Position numbers and translations under genes: made by a program | NCBI RefSeq assembly: GCF_040947875.1 | Contig: NZ_JBFRXN010000002.1 | Span: 3,038,001 to 3,102,000, forward strand | Origin: Pseudomonas sp. MYb118 | Lineage (GTDB): Bacteria > Pseudomonadota > Gammaproteobacteria > Pseudomonadales > Pseudomonadaceae | Direction: 5' to 3' | DNA: 64,000 nt | The notes under the pieces: generated by a model | The model's input: the letters and a program-made list of their open reading frames with translations, nothing else | What the model was told of the DNA's origin: nothing | Databases searched by the model: none | Shown: positions 17,984 through 27,656 of the stretch, one piece after another | How positions within the stretch are numbered: the first letter of the stretch is position 1 | Layout of the letters: each line of letters opens with the position of its first letter

Positions 17984-18283
17984 TTATTTTTGCGCTTTGT
18001 CTTTTGTGCGCGCAGGCGATGGCGTCAGCACTTTCACCACATCATCTACCAAGGCTTTGCTCATTTGCGCCAGGTAATGCGCGGCCCAGGCGTGTCGGTC
18101 GGAATCTCGGGCGTAGGCGGCGTCTTCGGTCAGGCCTTTGGCGAGGAACAGGAAATCGGAGGCCATGGACAGTGCGTCGCTCAAGGGGACGTCGCGGGTG
18201 ACGTGGAACAGGGGTTGGTTGGAGCAGTAGATGAGAGGCGTAAGGCCGATGGTTTTGAGTTCTGTGGGTGAAGGCTTGCTCAT
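17984..18283 (-). CDS. DUF3077 family small protein
   Basis: 99 residues. The DUF3077 family is small, helical and mainly found in Pseudomonas; its function is unknown. The sequence FHVTRDVPLSDALSMASDFLFLAKGLTEDAAY and WAAHYLAQMSKALVDDV is typical. The ATG at 18283 has AGGAG at 18290-18294. That ribosome site can pair with an upstream segment of the leader (see 18284-18510), so expression is probably controlled at translation. No signal peptide or membrane segment is seen. Confidence 0.8.
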   Translation of the reverse strand: MSKPSPTELKTIGLTPLIYCSNQPLFHVTRDVPLSDALSMASDFLFLAKGLTEDAAYARDSDRHAWAAHYLAQMSKALVDDVVKVLTPSPARTKDKAQK

Positions 18284-18510
18284 GTGAATCTCCTAAGCTG
18301 AGAGAGCCGCCCCATTCGTTTCCAAGCAAATGGGAGGCAGCTGTGCGCAGGTTGGAAACCGGGAGCTTAGGAAACCGGCACGTCCGAAGACGTCCCACGC
18401 ACAGCCGCCATGACAGAAGATCGCAGACGCGAAGGTCTGTCGTCATGCAGGGCACGTTGTTGCTTAAGCTAGTCGGGTTTCCAAGCCCGATCGCTGAAAC
18501 GTCAGCGACG
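18284..18510 (-). promoter_or_regulatory. Structured leader of the DUF3077 gene, ribosome site sequestered
   Basis: Read as minus-strand RNA, this stretch is a chain of hairpins: a perfect 7-bp stem (18491-18508), a 5-bp stem closed by a C(UUCG)G tetraloop (18380-18393), and a large two-tier hairpin at the end. The outer tier pairs UCCUAAGCU (18364-18372) with AGCUUAGGA (18291-18299), burying most of the AGGAG ribosome site. The inner tier pairs 18318-18325 with 18352-18359 (8 bp). GTTTCCAAGC occurs twice (18318, 18477) and GGAAACCGG twice (18354, 18370), so alternative pairings are possible. Confidence 0.65.
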
Positions 18511-18633
18511 AACCGAGACTATCCCGTCAAAAACAAGCGCAACAGACATCAAAGTGCCCAAAAAGCGAGATTCGGAGTTTGCCTACAAGGTCCGGGGGCG
18601 TCATCCGATATTTCGGTTTCTGAATAAATCAAA

Positions 18634-18685
18634 CACAACAAAAAGCCCCCGCTGCCGAACTGGCAAACGGGGGCTTTTTGTTGTG
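18634..18685. terminator. Bidirectional terminator, 18-bp perfect arms
   Basis: CACAACAAAAAGCCCCCG and its exact complement flank a small inner hairpin (TGCC-GAAC-GGCA type). It ends acvB transcripts on the minus strand and could also stop plus-strand transcription. Confidence 0.92.
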
Positions 18686-18696
18686 CACATTCCTCT

Positions 18697-18794
18697 GTAG
18701 GAGCGAGCTTGCTCGCGATGGAGGCCCAGGCACCGCTGGGTGTCAGGTCGCCCTCGTTATCGTTGACGACCATCGCGAGCAAGCTCGCTCCTAC
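18697..18794. repeat. REPIN, 98 bp
   Basis: Facing REP units like that at 17868-17965, in reverse orientation: its spacer ends in CGTTATCGTTGACGACC. Located between the acvB terminator and the acvB stop. Confidence 0.92.
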
Positions 18795-18806
18795 AGGGGC
18801 GGGGGA

Positions 18807-20096
18807 TTACTCTTCCGCCACCTTGGTCTGGCGCTTCTCGATGACTTCGATCAGGCGTTGGGCCAGTTTCGGGTAGTTTTCGTCGAAGTGGTGGCCGCCG
18901 GGCAGTTTGATCGCTTCGCCCACGGCGGTTTTGTCGGTGCAGCCGCTTTCGTCGGTTTCTTCTTCGCCGTAGATGCACACCACTTTTTCAGCGGGCAGCT
19001 TGGCCATTTCCGGGCCGGTGGCGGCTTCTTTGCCGGCGTTGCCGAGCCAGCCTTCGACTTCGATTTCGAAGCTGCCGGTGCGGGCGAAGGCCAGCAGGAT
19101 AATTGCATCAACGCGCTGCTGCTCGGACTCGGGCAGGCGGTTGTAGATGGCCGGCAGGACGTCGGCGCCGAACGAGTAGCCGGTCAGGATGAAGCGCTTG
19201 GTGCCCCATTTCTGCCGGTAGTGCTGCATCAGTTCGGTGAGGTCCAGGGCGCTTTGCTCCGGGCTCTTGTGCTGCCAGTAATAGCGCAGGGTGTCGATGC
19301 CGACCACCGGGTAGCCGATCTTGGCCATTTCGCCGGCCACGTCGCGGTCCAGGTCACGCCAGCCGCCGTCGCCGGAGAGGAACAGGGTGACGGTGTCTTT
19401 TGCCTGGCCGGCCGGCACTTCGACCACCGGGATCTGCAGGCCACCGGCTTCCTTGTCGCCGCCGACGAGGATTTTGCGCAGTTCGTTGTTCAGCACTTGC
19501 GGCAGGTTGATGTCGTAGTCGCTGATGCTGGTTTCGGCGTTCGGTTGATCGCGCACGAAGCCCGCGCTGGCGTCGTCCGGGTTGTCGTTCCAGGCCACCA
19601 GCCAGTGGCCGTGGGAGGCGCTTTTTGGCAGCAGGTGGGTGCAGCCGGGTTTTTCCAGGGCCAGGTCCACGGATACGGCCTGGGCCTTGTCGTCTTTCTG
19701 TTCCGCCAACCAGCGCCAGGCCAGCACCGCGCCCGGGCCGATGCCGCTGACCAGGGTCGCCGGGCCCTTGAGCTCGCGCAGGCCGGTTTGCAGGGCACGG
19801 CTCTGCAGCAGGCATTCCGTGGGCAGGATCACCTGGACGATCTGCGCCGATGCACTGCGGCTGAGGGTGGTCAGTTGCTTGTCGTTGAGTTTCTGCTCTT
19901 CGGTGACCGCCACCAGCACTTGTGCGCGTGGCGTCTTGCCGGGGATGACACGGGTCAGGACGGTGCCGTCAGCCGCGGTCAGTTGTTCGAGGGTCGGTTC
20001 CGGTGCCGGGCGTTTGAGGTACCAGTATCCGCCACCGAGGATCAGGGCCAGCACGATCAGCGTGCCCAAAACGTAGCGCAAGGAGCGTTGAATCAT
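18807..20096 (-). CDS. acvB: AcvB/VirJ-family aminoacyl-phosphatidylglycerol hydrolase
   Basis: 429 residues. There is one N-terminal membrane anchor (about 8-27), then a periplasmic alpha/beta-hydrolase with the nucleophile motif GYSFGAD and a late His in LPGGHHFDENY. AcvB of rhizobia and PA0919 of P. aeruginosa hydrolyse lysyl- or alanyl-phosphatidylglycerol. Its start overlaps the mprF stop (TGATG), so synthase and hydrolase are translationally coupled and should work as a cycle. The anchor and the hydrolase are visible; the exact lipid is inferred. Confidence 0.85.
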   Translation of the reverse strand: MIQRSLRYVLGTLIVLALILGGGYWYLKRPAPEPTLEQLTAADGTVLTRVIPGKTPRAQVLVAVTEEQKLNDKQLTTLSRSASAQIVQVILPTECLLQSRALQTGLRELKGPATLVSGIGPGAVLAWRWLAEQKDDKAQAVSVDLALEKPGCTHLLPKSASHGHWLVAWNDNPDDASAGFVRDQPNAETSISDYDINLPQVLNNELRKILVGGDKEAGGLQIPVVEVPAGQAKDTVTLFLSGDGGWRDLDRDVAGEMAKIGYPVVGIDTLRYYWQHKSPEQSALDLTELMQHYRQKWGTKRFILTGYSFGADVLPAIYNRLPESEQQRVDAIILLAFARTGSFEIEVEGWLGNAGKEAATGPEMAKLPAEKVVCIYGEEETDESGCTDKTAVGEAIKLPGGHHFDENYPKLAQRLIEVIEKRQTKVAEE

Positions 20097-22738
20097 CAGC
20101 GTTTCACCAATCCAGTCAAGCCGCCCGCAATCAGGGCAGCAGTGTCGGCCAGGGCTACCAGCGGATCGAGTCCGGCCGGTACGGCCATATAACGGGGTTC
20201 CCAGTCAGGCTGGAACTTGTCTTTGAAGCGGCGCAAGCCTTGGAAGTTGTAGAGCTGCTCACCACGGCGGAAGACCATCGAGCCCAGGCGCTGGGTCAGC
20301 GGTGCACCGCGACGGGGTTGCAGCCCCGATAGTGGCACCATGCCCAGGCTGAAACGCGCGTATCCGTGACTCTTATAATGTTGGATCAGGCCGACCATCA
20401 TGAACTCCATGGTCAGCTTGGGGGCTTCGGGGTGCGCGCGCATCAGGTCGAGGCTGGCCAGGTCATGGCCGTAGGTCTCGAGCAGGTTGGCGAACGCCAC
20501 CGGGCGCCCTTCGAAGCGAATCACCGCGATGCGGAAATGTTTGAGGTAGTCATCGCTGAAACGGCCGAGGGAGAAGCCTTTCTCGCGTACGTTCTTGCCG
20601 GTCAGCCAGGCATCGGAAATCACCTTGAGCTCATCCATCGGCGCCTGTCCCGGCTCGAAGATCTCCAGCGACAGGCCGTCGCGGGTGCCTCGGTTCCAGG
20701 TGTAGCGCAGGTCCTTCATCTCCTTGCCCTTGGCTTCGAGATCGAAGCGCTGCAGATCGACCCGGGCTTCTTCGCCGAGCTTGATCGCGGTCAGGCCGAT
20801 GTCCATGTAGTACGGCAGGTTCTCCGCACGCACCTGGTAGAACACCGGGCGGGCGTGGTGGATGTCGCACAGGTCGCGGAACTGCCAGATCATTTCCGCC
20901 CGTTGCTGGGCCGGGCCGATCGGGTCGTACAGTGCCACCAGGCTGCGCCCGCGCCGGGCGTACATCAGGAACGCCTCGTCGTTGGGGTGGAACAGCAGCG
21001 CCTTGTCGCCGGTCAGGGCCAGGCCGCCGTCCGGTTGCGCCGAGGCCATGAGGATCTTGTGCGCGCGCTCCAGTTCTTCGGCGGTTGGCAGATGAATCAC
21101 CGGGCGTGCGGTGCGCAGCAGCCAGGTCAGGGAGACGATCATCAGCAACACGGCAGCGCCGAGCAGCGAGCGCAAGCCGCGTGGGGCATCGGCGTCGAGG
21201 GTGAACTGCCACCACAGCTGATGGCTGTATGGCACGTCCTGGTAGGCGAACAGCAGCAACCAGATCGACGCGCCCAGTACGCACAGGCTCGCCACCAGAA
21301 ACAGCGGCGAAAACGGCAGTTCGGTCAGGCGGCTCGGGCGGTAGAACGAACGCCGGAACACGCCGAGCAGGGCGGCCGTCAGGGTCATCAGGCTGGCTTC
21401 TTCCCAGTCGAAACCCTTGAGCAGCGAGAGCACCGCGCCCACCAGCAGTAAAATGGTGGTCAGCATCCAGGCGGCGGACAGGCGCCGACGCAGGCCCTGG
21501 GCCAGCAGCAGGCAGAGCACGCCCACCAGGCTGGCGCCGAAGTGCGAGGCGTCAACCAGGCGATGGGGGATCAGAAAACCGATGTGTTCCAGGCGCGTGT
21601 CGATTTCCGGGGTCACGCCGGAGAACAGCAGGACCACGCCGGACAGGAACACCAGCACCGCCAGAATCGGCGCGGCCAGGCCGGAGGCGGCGCGCAGGCT
21701 TTGCCGGGTCTGGAACAGGCGCTGGCCTTCGTTGATCAGCAGCAGCACGCTGGCCACCAGCAAAGGCAGGATCACATAGATCAGGCGGTAGAGCAGCAGG
21801 GCGGCGGCCAGCGGCGCGGCGCCCAGTTTGTCGGCGAAGGCGGCCAGCAGGATCGCTTCGAACACGCCGACGCCACCGGGAACGTGGCTGAGTACACCCG
21901 CGGCCAGCGCCAGCAGGTAGACCAGCAGGAACGCACCGAAGGGCGGCGCTTCCGGCAGCAACAGATACAGAACGGTCGCGGCGGCGGCCACGTCCAGGGC
22001 GGTGATGATCAGTTGCAGGAAGGTCAGGCGGCGGCCCGGCAGGCGCAGGGTGCGGCGACCGATCTTGACCAGCAGGCTGTCCAGAAAAGGTTGCTCTGGC
22101 AGCCGACGCCGATAGATGCCGACCACCAGCACGCCGAACAGCAGCAGGACAGCAGCGGCCACGGTGCCCAGCAAGGCCTGGGACAGACCCAGTGCGGCGG
22201 AGGCGGCGGGCAGGTTACTGAGTGTGGCCAGCGCCGCCAGCGGTGGCAGGGCGCAGCCCAGGGACAGGCTGGCGAACAAGGTCATGCGCGCGACTTCTGC
22301 CGCGCCCAGGCCATGACGCGCATACAAACGGTAGCGGACCGAGCCGCCAGACAGCATCGACAGCCCGATGGCATTGCCGATGGCGAAGGCCGTAAACCCG
22401 CCGAGGGCCAGAACACGGGGTGTCAGGGTCGCGCCGGCATATTGGCTGGCCGACCATTCGTAACCCAGGAGGATGATGAAGCCGACCACGGTTGCCGCGA
22501 ATGCGCCCAGCAAGGCCGGTTTCGGCACTTCCATGATCGAGTCGTGCAGCGCGTACAGGTCAAGTTCGCTCAGGAGGTGGCGACAGGCAATCAGCGCAAT
22601 CGCGAACAGCAGCAGGGTGACCGCCAGGCCGATGGGTTGGCGGTACTTGCTCACCAGATCAAGCACGCGCAGACGCTCGGCCTTGATAGGTTGTGTCGCT
22701 GTGACGGGGTCTTGTGGATCAGACGAGTTGGCGCGCAT
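20096..22738 (-). CDS. mprF: Aminoacyl-phosphatidylglycerol synthase/flippase MprF
   Basis: 880 residues. The N-terminal two thirds contain about a dozen membrane segments (flippase domain); the C-terminal third is the cytosolic synthase of GNAT-like fold (FHPNDEAFLMYARRGRSLVALYDPIGP, GMVPLSGLQPRRGAPL). MprF transfers Lys or Ala from tRNA to phosphatidylglycerol and lowers surface charge, giving resistance to cationic peptides. P. aeruginosa PA0920, of similar length, makes alanyl-PG. The ATG at 22738 is preferred over a TTG one codon upstream. It is coupled to acvB. Confidence 0.95.
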   Translation of the reverse strand: MRANSSDPQDPVTATQPIKAERLRVLDLVSKYRQPIGLAVTLLLFAIALIACRHLLSELDLYALHDSIMEVPKPALLGAFAATVVGFIILLGYEWSASQYAGATLTPRVLALGGFTAFAIGNAIGLSMLSGGSVRYRLYARHGLGAAEVARMTLFASLSLGCALPPLAALATLSNLPAASAALGLSQALLGTVAAAVLLLFGVLVVGIYRRRLPEQPFLDSLLVKIGRRTLRLPGRRLTFLQLIITALDVAAAATVLYLLLPEAPPFGAFLLVYLLALAAGVLSHVPGGVGVFEAILLAAFADKLGAAPLAAALLLYRLIYVILPLLVASVLLLINEGQRLFQTRQSLRAASGLAAPILAVLVFLSGVVLLFSGVTPEIDTRLEHIGFLIPHRLVDASHFGASLVGVLCLLLAQGLRRRLSAAWMLTTILLLVGAVLSLLKGFDWEEASLMTLTAALLGVFRRSFYRPSRLTELPFSPLFLVASLCVLGASIWLLLFAYQDVPYSHQLWWQFTLDADAPRGLRSLLGAAVLLMIVSLTWLLRTARPVIHLPTAEELERAHKILMASAQPDGGLALTGDKALLFHPNDEAFLMYARRGRSLVALYDPIGPAQQRAEMIWQFRDLCDIHHARPVFYQVRAENLPYYMDIGLTAIKLGEEARVDLQRFDLEAKGKEMKDLRYTWNRGTRDGLSLEIFEPGQAPMDELKVISDAWLTGKNVREKGFSLGRFSDDYLKHFRIAVIRFEGRPVAFANLLETYGHDLASLDLMRAHPEAPKLTMEFMMVGLIQHYKSHGYARFSLGMVPLSGLQPRRGAPLTQRLGSMVFRRGEQLYNFQGLRRFKDKFQPDWEPRYMAVPAGLDPLVALADTAALIAGGLTGLVKR

Positions 22739-22977
22739 CAATCACCTCTTGGATTGTGCGCGACAGGATGGGGGTATCCAGCCAAGTAACCAATCCCTGT
22801 AGAAAAAAATAATCACAAATTTTAACGCTTCTCACCGACACACGGCGATGGCGAATCTTCTGTCGTCGCGCGTTCGGTCTGCGAATCAGCATAGTCTGAT
22901 CTCGACGGTTTGTTGCGAGCGAACGCATCACAGCAGAATGACAGGTCATTGTTGCGAAAGGACTTTTTCAACAGACA

Positions 22978-23008
22978 CAAAAAAGGCCACTCTTTCGAGT
23001 GGCCTTTC
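22978..23008 (-). terminator. Terminator after first tRNA-fMet
   Basis: GGCCACTC-TTTC-GAGTGGCC with a U run on the minus strand, 9 bases beyond the tRNA 3' end. A nearly identical hairpin follows the second copy. Confidence 0.9.
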
Positions 23009-23016
23009 TTGATGTT

Positions 23017-23093
<77 letters not shown>

Positions 23094-23248
23094 TCTGTGA
23101 GGCGGCATTCTACAGGCGAACGACAGGGTGTCAACCGTTAATGCAGTGCAGGGTCAAATAAGTGGTGAAAAGCGGCAAACCGTCGCAGCTGATGACATAA
23201 GTTTCGGAATCGAAACGATTTCTCATTCAGCCTGAAAAACAGACGCGC

Positions 23249-23283
23249 AAAAAAAAGGCCACTTTTTCAAGTGGCCTTTTTCG
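23249..23283 (-). terminator. Terminator after second tRNA-fMet
   Basis: GGCCACTT-TTTC-AAGTGGCC plus a long A run on the plus strand (U run for the tRNA transcript). Confidence 0.9.
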
Positions 23284-23288
23284 ATATC

Positions 23289-23365
<77 letters not shown>

Positions 23366-23581
23366 TCTGATGGGCGGCATTCTACAGGGGATTGTGACAG
23401 TGTCAACCTTCCTTCCGGATAAAACCCGTTTTGCTTCAATTGGTTAGGTTGAGCACACGCACCTGTAAATGGCTGCGGGGCAGGTGGGATAAGGCTTTCA
23501 GCTCTATTGTTGGACAGTTTTCGATTGAAAAAATAAATTTATCTTCACGTTTCCTACCGGCTGGAAAGAACATTCAGACTA

Positions 23582-23597
23582 CTGGTGCTATATACAG
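23582..23597 (+). promoter_or_regulatory. LexA (SOS) box of dinB
   Basis: CTGGTGCTATATACAG, CTG-N10-CAG with an AT-rich core, about 70 bases upstream of the dinB start. The remaining 23366-23581 region is AT-rich and shows no other clear element. Confidence 0.87.
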
Positions 23598-23666
23598 TTG
23601 TCGGTGAGATACTAGCGATCTTGTTGGCTTTTCATCCTTTTCCTTCGCCATGAACACTGCTTTCCC

Positions 23667-24728
23667 ATGACCCAGCGAAAAATCATCCACGTCGATTGTG
23701 ACTGCTTCTATGCCGCCATCGAAATGCGTGACGACCCGCGCCTGGCCGGCAAACCGTTGGCGGTGGGTGGGTCGGCGGACCGCCGTGGAGTGATCGCCAC
23801 CTGCAACTATGAGGCCCGCGCCTACGGCGTGCGCTCGGCGATGTCGTCGGGGCATGCCTTGAAGCTGTGCCCGGACCTGACCATCGTCAAGCCGCGGATG
23901 GACGCCTACCGCGAAGCGTCGAAGGAAATTCACACGATCTTTCGCGATTACACCGACCTGATCGAGCCGCTTTCGTTGGACGAAGCCTACCTCGATGTCT
24001 CGGACAGCGCGCACTTCGGCGGCAGCGCCACGCGCATCGCCCAGGACATTCGCCGGCGCGTGTCCAACCAGTTGCACATCACGGTCTCGGCCGGTGTCGC
24101 GCCCAACAAGTTCCTGGCCAAGATCGCCAGCGACTGGAAGAAACCCAACGGTCTGTTCGTCATCACCCCCGATCAGGTCGAAGACTTCGTCAGTGGGTTG
24201 CCCGTCAGCAAGCTGCACGGCGTCGGCAAGGTGACAGCCGACAAGCTGGGGCGCCTGGGCATTGCCGACTGTTTACAACTGCGCGAATGGGACAAGTTGT
24301 CTCTGGTGCGTGAGTTCGGCAGTTTTGGCGAGCGACTCTGGAGCCTGGCCCGTGGGATTGATGAGCGGCTGGTGCACAACGACAGTCGGCGGCAGTCAAT
24401 CAGTGTCGAAAACACCTACGACACGGATTTGCCCGATTTGAAGAGCTGCCTGGAAAAGTTACCTGAACTGATGGAAACCCTGGCCGGGCGCATGGCGAGG
24501 ATCGACAGCAGCTATCGACCGGGCAAGCCGTTCGTCAAAGTGAAGTTTCATGATTTCACCCAGACCACCATGGAGCAGGCCGGGGCAGGGCGGGACCTTG
24601 GCAGTTATCAGTTACTGCTGACCCAGGCGTTCAACCGCGGTGGCAAGCCGGTGCGGTTGCTGGGGATCGGGGTGCGGCTGGAGGATTTGCGGGGTGGGTT
24701 CGAGCAGATGGAGTTGTTTGAGCGGTAG
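23667..24728 (+). CDS. dinB: DNA polymerase IV (DinB)
   Basis: 353 residues of a Y-family translesion polymerase. Palm-domain acidic residues are visible in HVDCDCFYAAIE near the start and in PLSLDEAYLDVS at about 105; helix-hairpin-helix and little-finger regions follow. It copies past damaged bases with low fidelity. A LexA box upstream places it under SOS control like recA and dinG in this window. No beta-clamp motif was searched beyond noting a C-terminal QMELF. Confidence 0.96.
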   Translation: MTQRKIIHVDCDCFYAAIEMRDDPRLAGKPLAVGGSADRRGVIATCNYEARAYGVRSAMSSGHALKLCPDLTIVKPRMDAYREASKEIHTIFRDYTDLIEPLSLDEAYLDVSDSAHFGGSATRIAQDIRRRVSNQLHITVSAGVAPNKFLAKIASDWKKPNGLFVITPDQVEDFVSGLPVSKLHGVGKVTADKLGRLGIADCLQLREWDKLSLVREFGSFGERLWSLARGIDERLVHNDSRRQSISVENTYDTDLPDLKSCLEKLPELMETLAGRMARIDSSYRPGKPFVKVKFHDFTQTTMEQAGAGRDLGSYQLLLTQAFNRGGKPVRLLGIGVRLEDLRGGFEQMELFER

Positions 24729-24751
24729 ATTTGCGCTGCTCTTCGGGGTCT

Positions 24752-24817
24752 CATCGCGGGCAGGCCCGCTCCTACAGGAGATTGGTGAAACCTGTAGGAG
24801 CGGGCTTGCCCGCGATG
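24752..24817. repeat. REP pair, outward orientation
   Basis: Two REP units of the GCGGGC variant (ATCGCGGGCAGGCCCGCTCC and its partner) with a short spacer, between the convergent dinB and lipoprotein genes. Confidence 0.88.
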
Positions 24818-24828
24818 TTTTTCAGTGG

Positions 24829-25782
24829 TTAGTTAACCCCCGGATCCGCCACCAACCGCCCACCATCCTTGGCCAGCGACTTCATGAACTCGGACTGCAA
24901 CTCGGGATCGTTGCGGGTCAGTTCGATCAGGCTCTGCTCCAGTTCGCTGGCTTCTTCTTCCAGACCCAGCTCCGACAGACGTTTGACCCGGTGTACCCAC
25001 TGGCTCACTTCGCCGTCTTCGAGGTCGTCGTAGATCAGCCCGTGGGCTTCGAGCAGTTTGCCGCGCAACGAGCTGCTGACCGCCAGGGTCGAGTCCGTAT
25101 GCACGTCGTCCTTGCCGTCTTCTACGCGAATCAGCAGGCGGCTCAGATGGTTGATGTCACGTTCGGCGAACGGGCTGTCCAACAGGTTCAGGCGCAATAC
25201 GCCGTTCTTGTCGGTGCTCAGCTCGAAGGTTTCCTTGCCGGCCTTGACCTCCACCGGACGCTCGCTCCATGGCAGGCTCGAGTATTCGGTGCGCTTGTCG
25301 AGCTGAACTTCGTCGATGCCGGCAAGGTTCTGCTGCGAACGACCATTGGACGGGACGTTCATGAACGGGTTGAGCCCGGCAATGCCGTAACTGAACCAGT
25401 CCCTGGTCACGCTATCGGGCAGGTTGCCGAGGGCGAACACATTGACCACGTTCGCGCCGACACCGGCCACCACGGCCACCGCGCCCAACGGGATCTCGTA
25501 GATCTCCCGCCAGGGCTGGTAAGGCGTATAGCGGTCGTAATGCCGCGTCACTTCGAACTCGGTGACTTCGAAGGTTTTCTGCTCGTGGATCTTCACCCGA
25601 CGTTGTGGCAGCTCAAGCACCTTGGGCTCACCGACGTCGATCTGCAGGCGGTGGTCGAGCAGTTTGCGCTCGACCCGCTCCTCGTGCTCGCTGCGTTGCG
25701 ACATGTGGTTGGCACAGCCGCTGACCAGCAGGGCGCCGCACAGGGCGGCGCCACCGAGGCCTAAGGTGTTTCGCTTGAACAT
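24829..25782 (-). CDS. Hypothetical lipoprotein downstream of proS
   Basis: 317 residues with a lipoprotein signal (LCGALLVSGC, Cys at about residue 23). The mature part has a hydrophobic Ala/Val stretch near 100-115 (GAVAVVAGVGANVVNVFA) and an acidic, helical C-terminal half. No family with a known function is recognised; similar lipoproteins sit next to proS in other pseudomonads, from memory. It lies 17 bases downstream of proS on the same strand, so the two may be co-transcribed. Confidence 0.75.
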   Translation of the reverse strand: MFKRNTLGLGGAALCGALLVSGCANHMSQRSEHEERVERKLLDHRLQIDVGEPKVLELPQRRVKIHEQKTFEVTEFEVTRHYDRYTPYQPWREIYEIPLGAVAVVAGVGANVVNVFALGNLPDSVTRDWFSYGIAGLNPFMNVPSNGRSQQNLAGIDEVQLDKRTEYSSLPWSERPVEVKAGKETFELSTDKNGVLRLNLLDSPFAERDINHLSRLLIRVEDGKDDVHTDSTLAVSSSLRGKLLEAHGLIYDDLEDGEVSQWVHRVKRLSELGLEEEASELEQSLIELTRNDPELQSEFMKSLAKDGGRLVADPGVN

Positions 25783-25799
25783 GACGTCTCTATCTGGTT

Positions 25800-27515
25800 T
25801 CAGCGGCGGATACGGGCCTGAAGGAACGACAGTACGTCAGCGACCGGCAGCGCTTGCGGCTCGGCCTCGGTACGGCTCTTGTATTCCAGGTTGCCTTCGG
25901 CAAGCCCGCGGTCGCTGACCACGATCCGGTGCGGAATGCCGATCAGCTCCATGTCCGCGAACTTGATGCCCGGGCTGGTTTTCTTGTCGCGGTCGTCCAG
26001 CAGCACTTCGAAGCCGGCAGCGGTCAGCTCTGCATACAGCTTGTCGGTGGCTTCGCGAACCTGCTCGGTTTCGTAGCGCAATGGCACCAGGGCGATCTGG
26101 AACGGCGCCAGGGTGTCGCTCCAGATGATGCCCTTGTCGTCGTTGTTCTGCTCGATGGCGGCGGCGACCACGCGGGACACGCCGATGCCGTAGCAACCCA
26201 TTTCCAGGGTCACTGGCTTGCCGTTCTCGCCCAGCACTTCGCACTTCATCGCCTTGCTGTACTTGTTGCCCAGCTGGAAGATGTGCCCGACTTCGATGCC
26301 GCGCTTGATTTCCAGGGTGCCCTTGCCGTCCGGGCTTGGGTCGCCGCTGACCACGTTACGCAGGTCGGCCACGGTCGGAACCGGCAGGTCGCGCTCCCAG
26401 TTCACGCCGAAGTAGTGCTTGTCGTCGATGTTCGCGCCAATGCCGAAGTCGCTCATCAGCTCGACGGAGCGGTCGATGATGATCGGCAGTGGCAGGTTCA
26501 GCGGGCCGAGGGAACCAGCGCCGGCGCCAATGGCGTCGCGCAGTTCGGCATCGCTGGCCATGACCAGGGGACTGGCTACGCCTGGCTGGTTGGCCGCCTT
26601 GATTTCGTTGAGCTCGTGGTCGCCACGGATGATCAGGGCGATCAGCTTGCCTTCTTCCTCGGCGTGCACGATCAGGGTCTTGATGGTCTTTTCAATCGGC
26701 AGATTGAATTTTTCCACCAGCGCGGCAATGGTCTTGGTGTCCGGGGTGTCGACCAGGCGCAGCTCTTCGGCAGGCGCAGGGCGCGAGGTTTCCCGTGGCA
26801 CGGCCTCGGCCTTCTCGATGTTCGCCGCGTAGTCGGAACCGTTGCTGAAGACGATGTCGTCTTCGCCGGACTCGGCCAGCACGTGGAATTCGTGGGAGCC
26901 GGCGCCGCCGATGGAGCCGTTGTCCGCTTCAACCGGGCGGAATTTCAGGCCCAGGCGGGTGAACACGTTGCAGTAGGCCTGGTGCATGCGGTCGTAGGTG
27001 ACCTGCAGCGAAGGCTGGTCGGCGTGGAACGAATAGGCGTCCTTCATGATGAATTCACGGCCGCGCATCAAGCCGAAGCGTGGGCGGATTTCGTCACGGA
27101 ACTTGGTCTGGATCTGATACAGATTGATCGGCAGCTGCTTGTAGCTGCTCAGCTCGTTGCGCATCAGGTCGGTGATCACTTCTTCGTGAGTCGGGCCGGC
27201 GCAGAAGTCGCGCTGGTGGCGATCCTTGAAGCGCAGCAATTCAGGGCCGTACTCTTCCCAGCGACCGGATTCCTGCCACAGCTCAGCCGGTTGGGTGCTC
27301 GGCATCAACACTTCCAGAGAACCCGCGGCGTTCATTTCTTCACGAACGACGGCTTCGACCTTGCGCATCACTCGCAAGCCCATCGGCAGCCAGGTGTACA
27401 GGCCCGAGGCGAGTTTGCGGATCATGCCGGCGCGCAGCATCAGCTGATGGCTGATCACGACCGCGTCGGAAGGCGTTTCTTTCTGTGTGGCAAGCAAAAA
27501 TTGACTAGTGCGCAT
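25800..27515 (-). CDS. proS: Prolyl-tRNA synthetase
   Basis: 571 residues, bacterial-type class II synthetase. Class II motif 2 ([21 protein letters not shown]), the inserted YbaK-like editing domain (about 230-380) that removes misloaded Ala, motif 3 near [13 protein letters not shown], and a C-terminal anticodon-binding domain appear in order. It charges tRNA-Pro with proline. The start [15 protein letters not shown] is the family start. Confidence 0.98.
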   Translation of the reverse strand: MRTSQFLLATQKETPSDAVVISHQLMLRAGMIRKLASGLYTWLPMGLRVMRKVEAVVREEMNAAGSLEVLMPSTQPAELWQESGRWEEYGPELLRFKDRHQRDFCAGPTHEEVITDLMRNELSSYKQLPINLYQIQTKFRDEIRPRFGLMRGREFIMKDAYSFHADQPSLQVTYDRMHQAYCNVFTRLGLKFRPVEADNGSIGGAGSHEFHVLAESGEDDIVFSNGSDYAANIEKAEAVPRETSRPAPAEELRLVDTPDTKTIAALVEKFNLPIEKTIKTLIVHAEEEGKLIALIIRGDHELNEIKAANQPGVASPLVMASDAELRDAIGAGAGSLGPLNLPLPIIIDRSVELMSDFGIGANIDDKHYFGVNWERDLPVPTVADLRNVVSGDPSPDGKGTLEIKRGIEVGHIFQLGNKYSKAMKCEVLGENGKPVTLEMGCYGIGVSRVVAAAIEQNNDDKGIIWSDTLAPFQIALVPLRYETEQVREATDKLYAELTAAGFEVLLDDRDKKTSPGIKFADMELIGIPHRIVVSDRGLAEGNLEYKSRTEAEPQALPVADVLSFLQARIRR

Positions 27516-27656
27516 GGTTGGCCGCTATCGAATGCTGATGACGAGAAATGACGGGGCATTGTACGGGCGAGTTCCGCTGGCGTACAGGCGTGCGGTCGCT
27601 GGTTTGGCCGGCGGGCGGGAATGTCCGCGCCCGCCGGGCTTTGCCGGGTAAAGGCC

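Noticed and set aside
18042..18455. 137-codon open frame across the DUF3077 gene and its leader
   Set aside because: It reads the DUF3077 gene in another frame; the leader is better explained by RNA structure.
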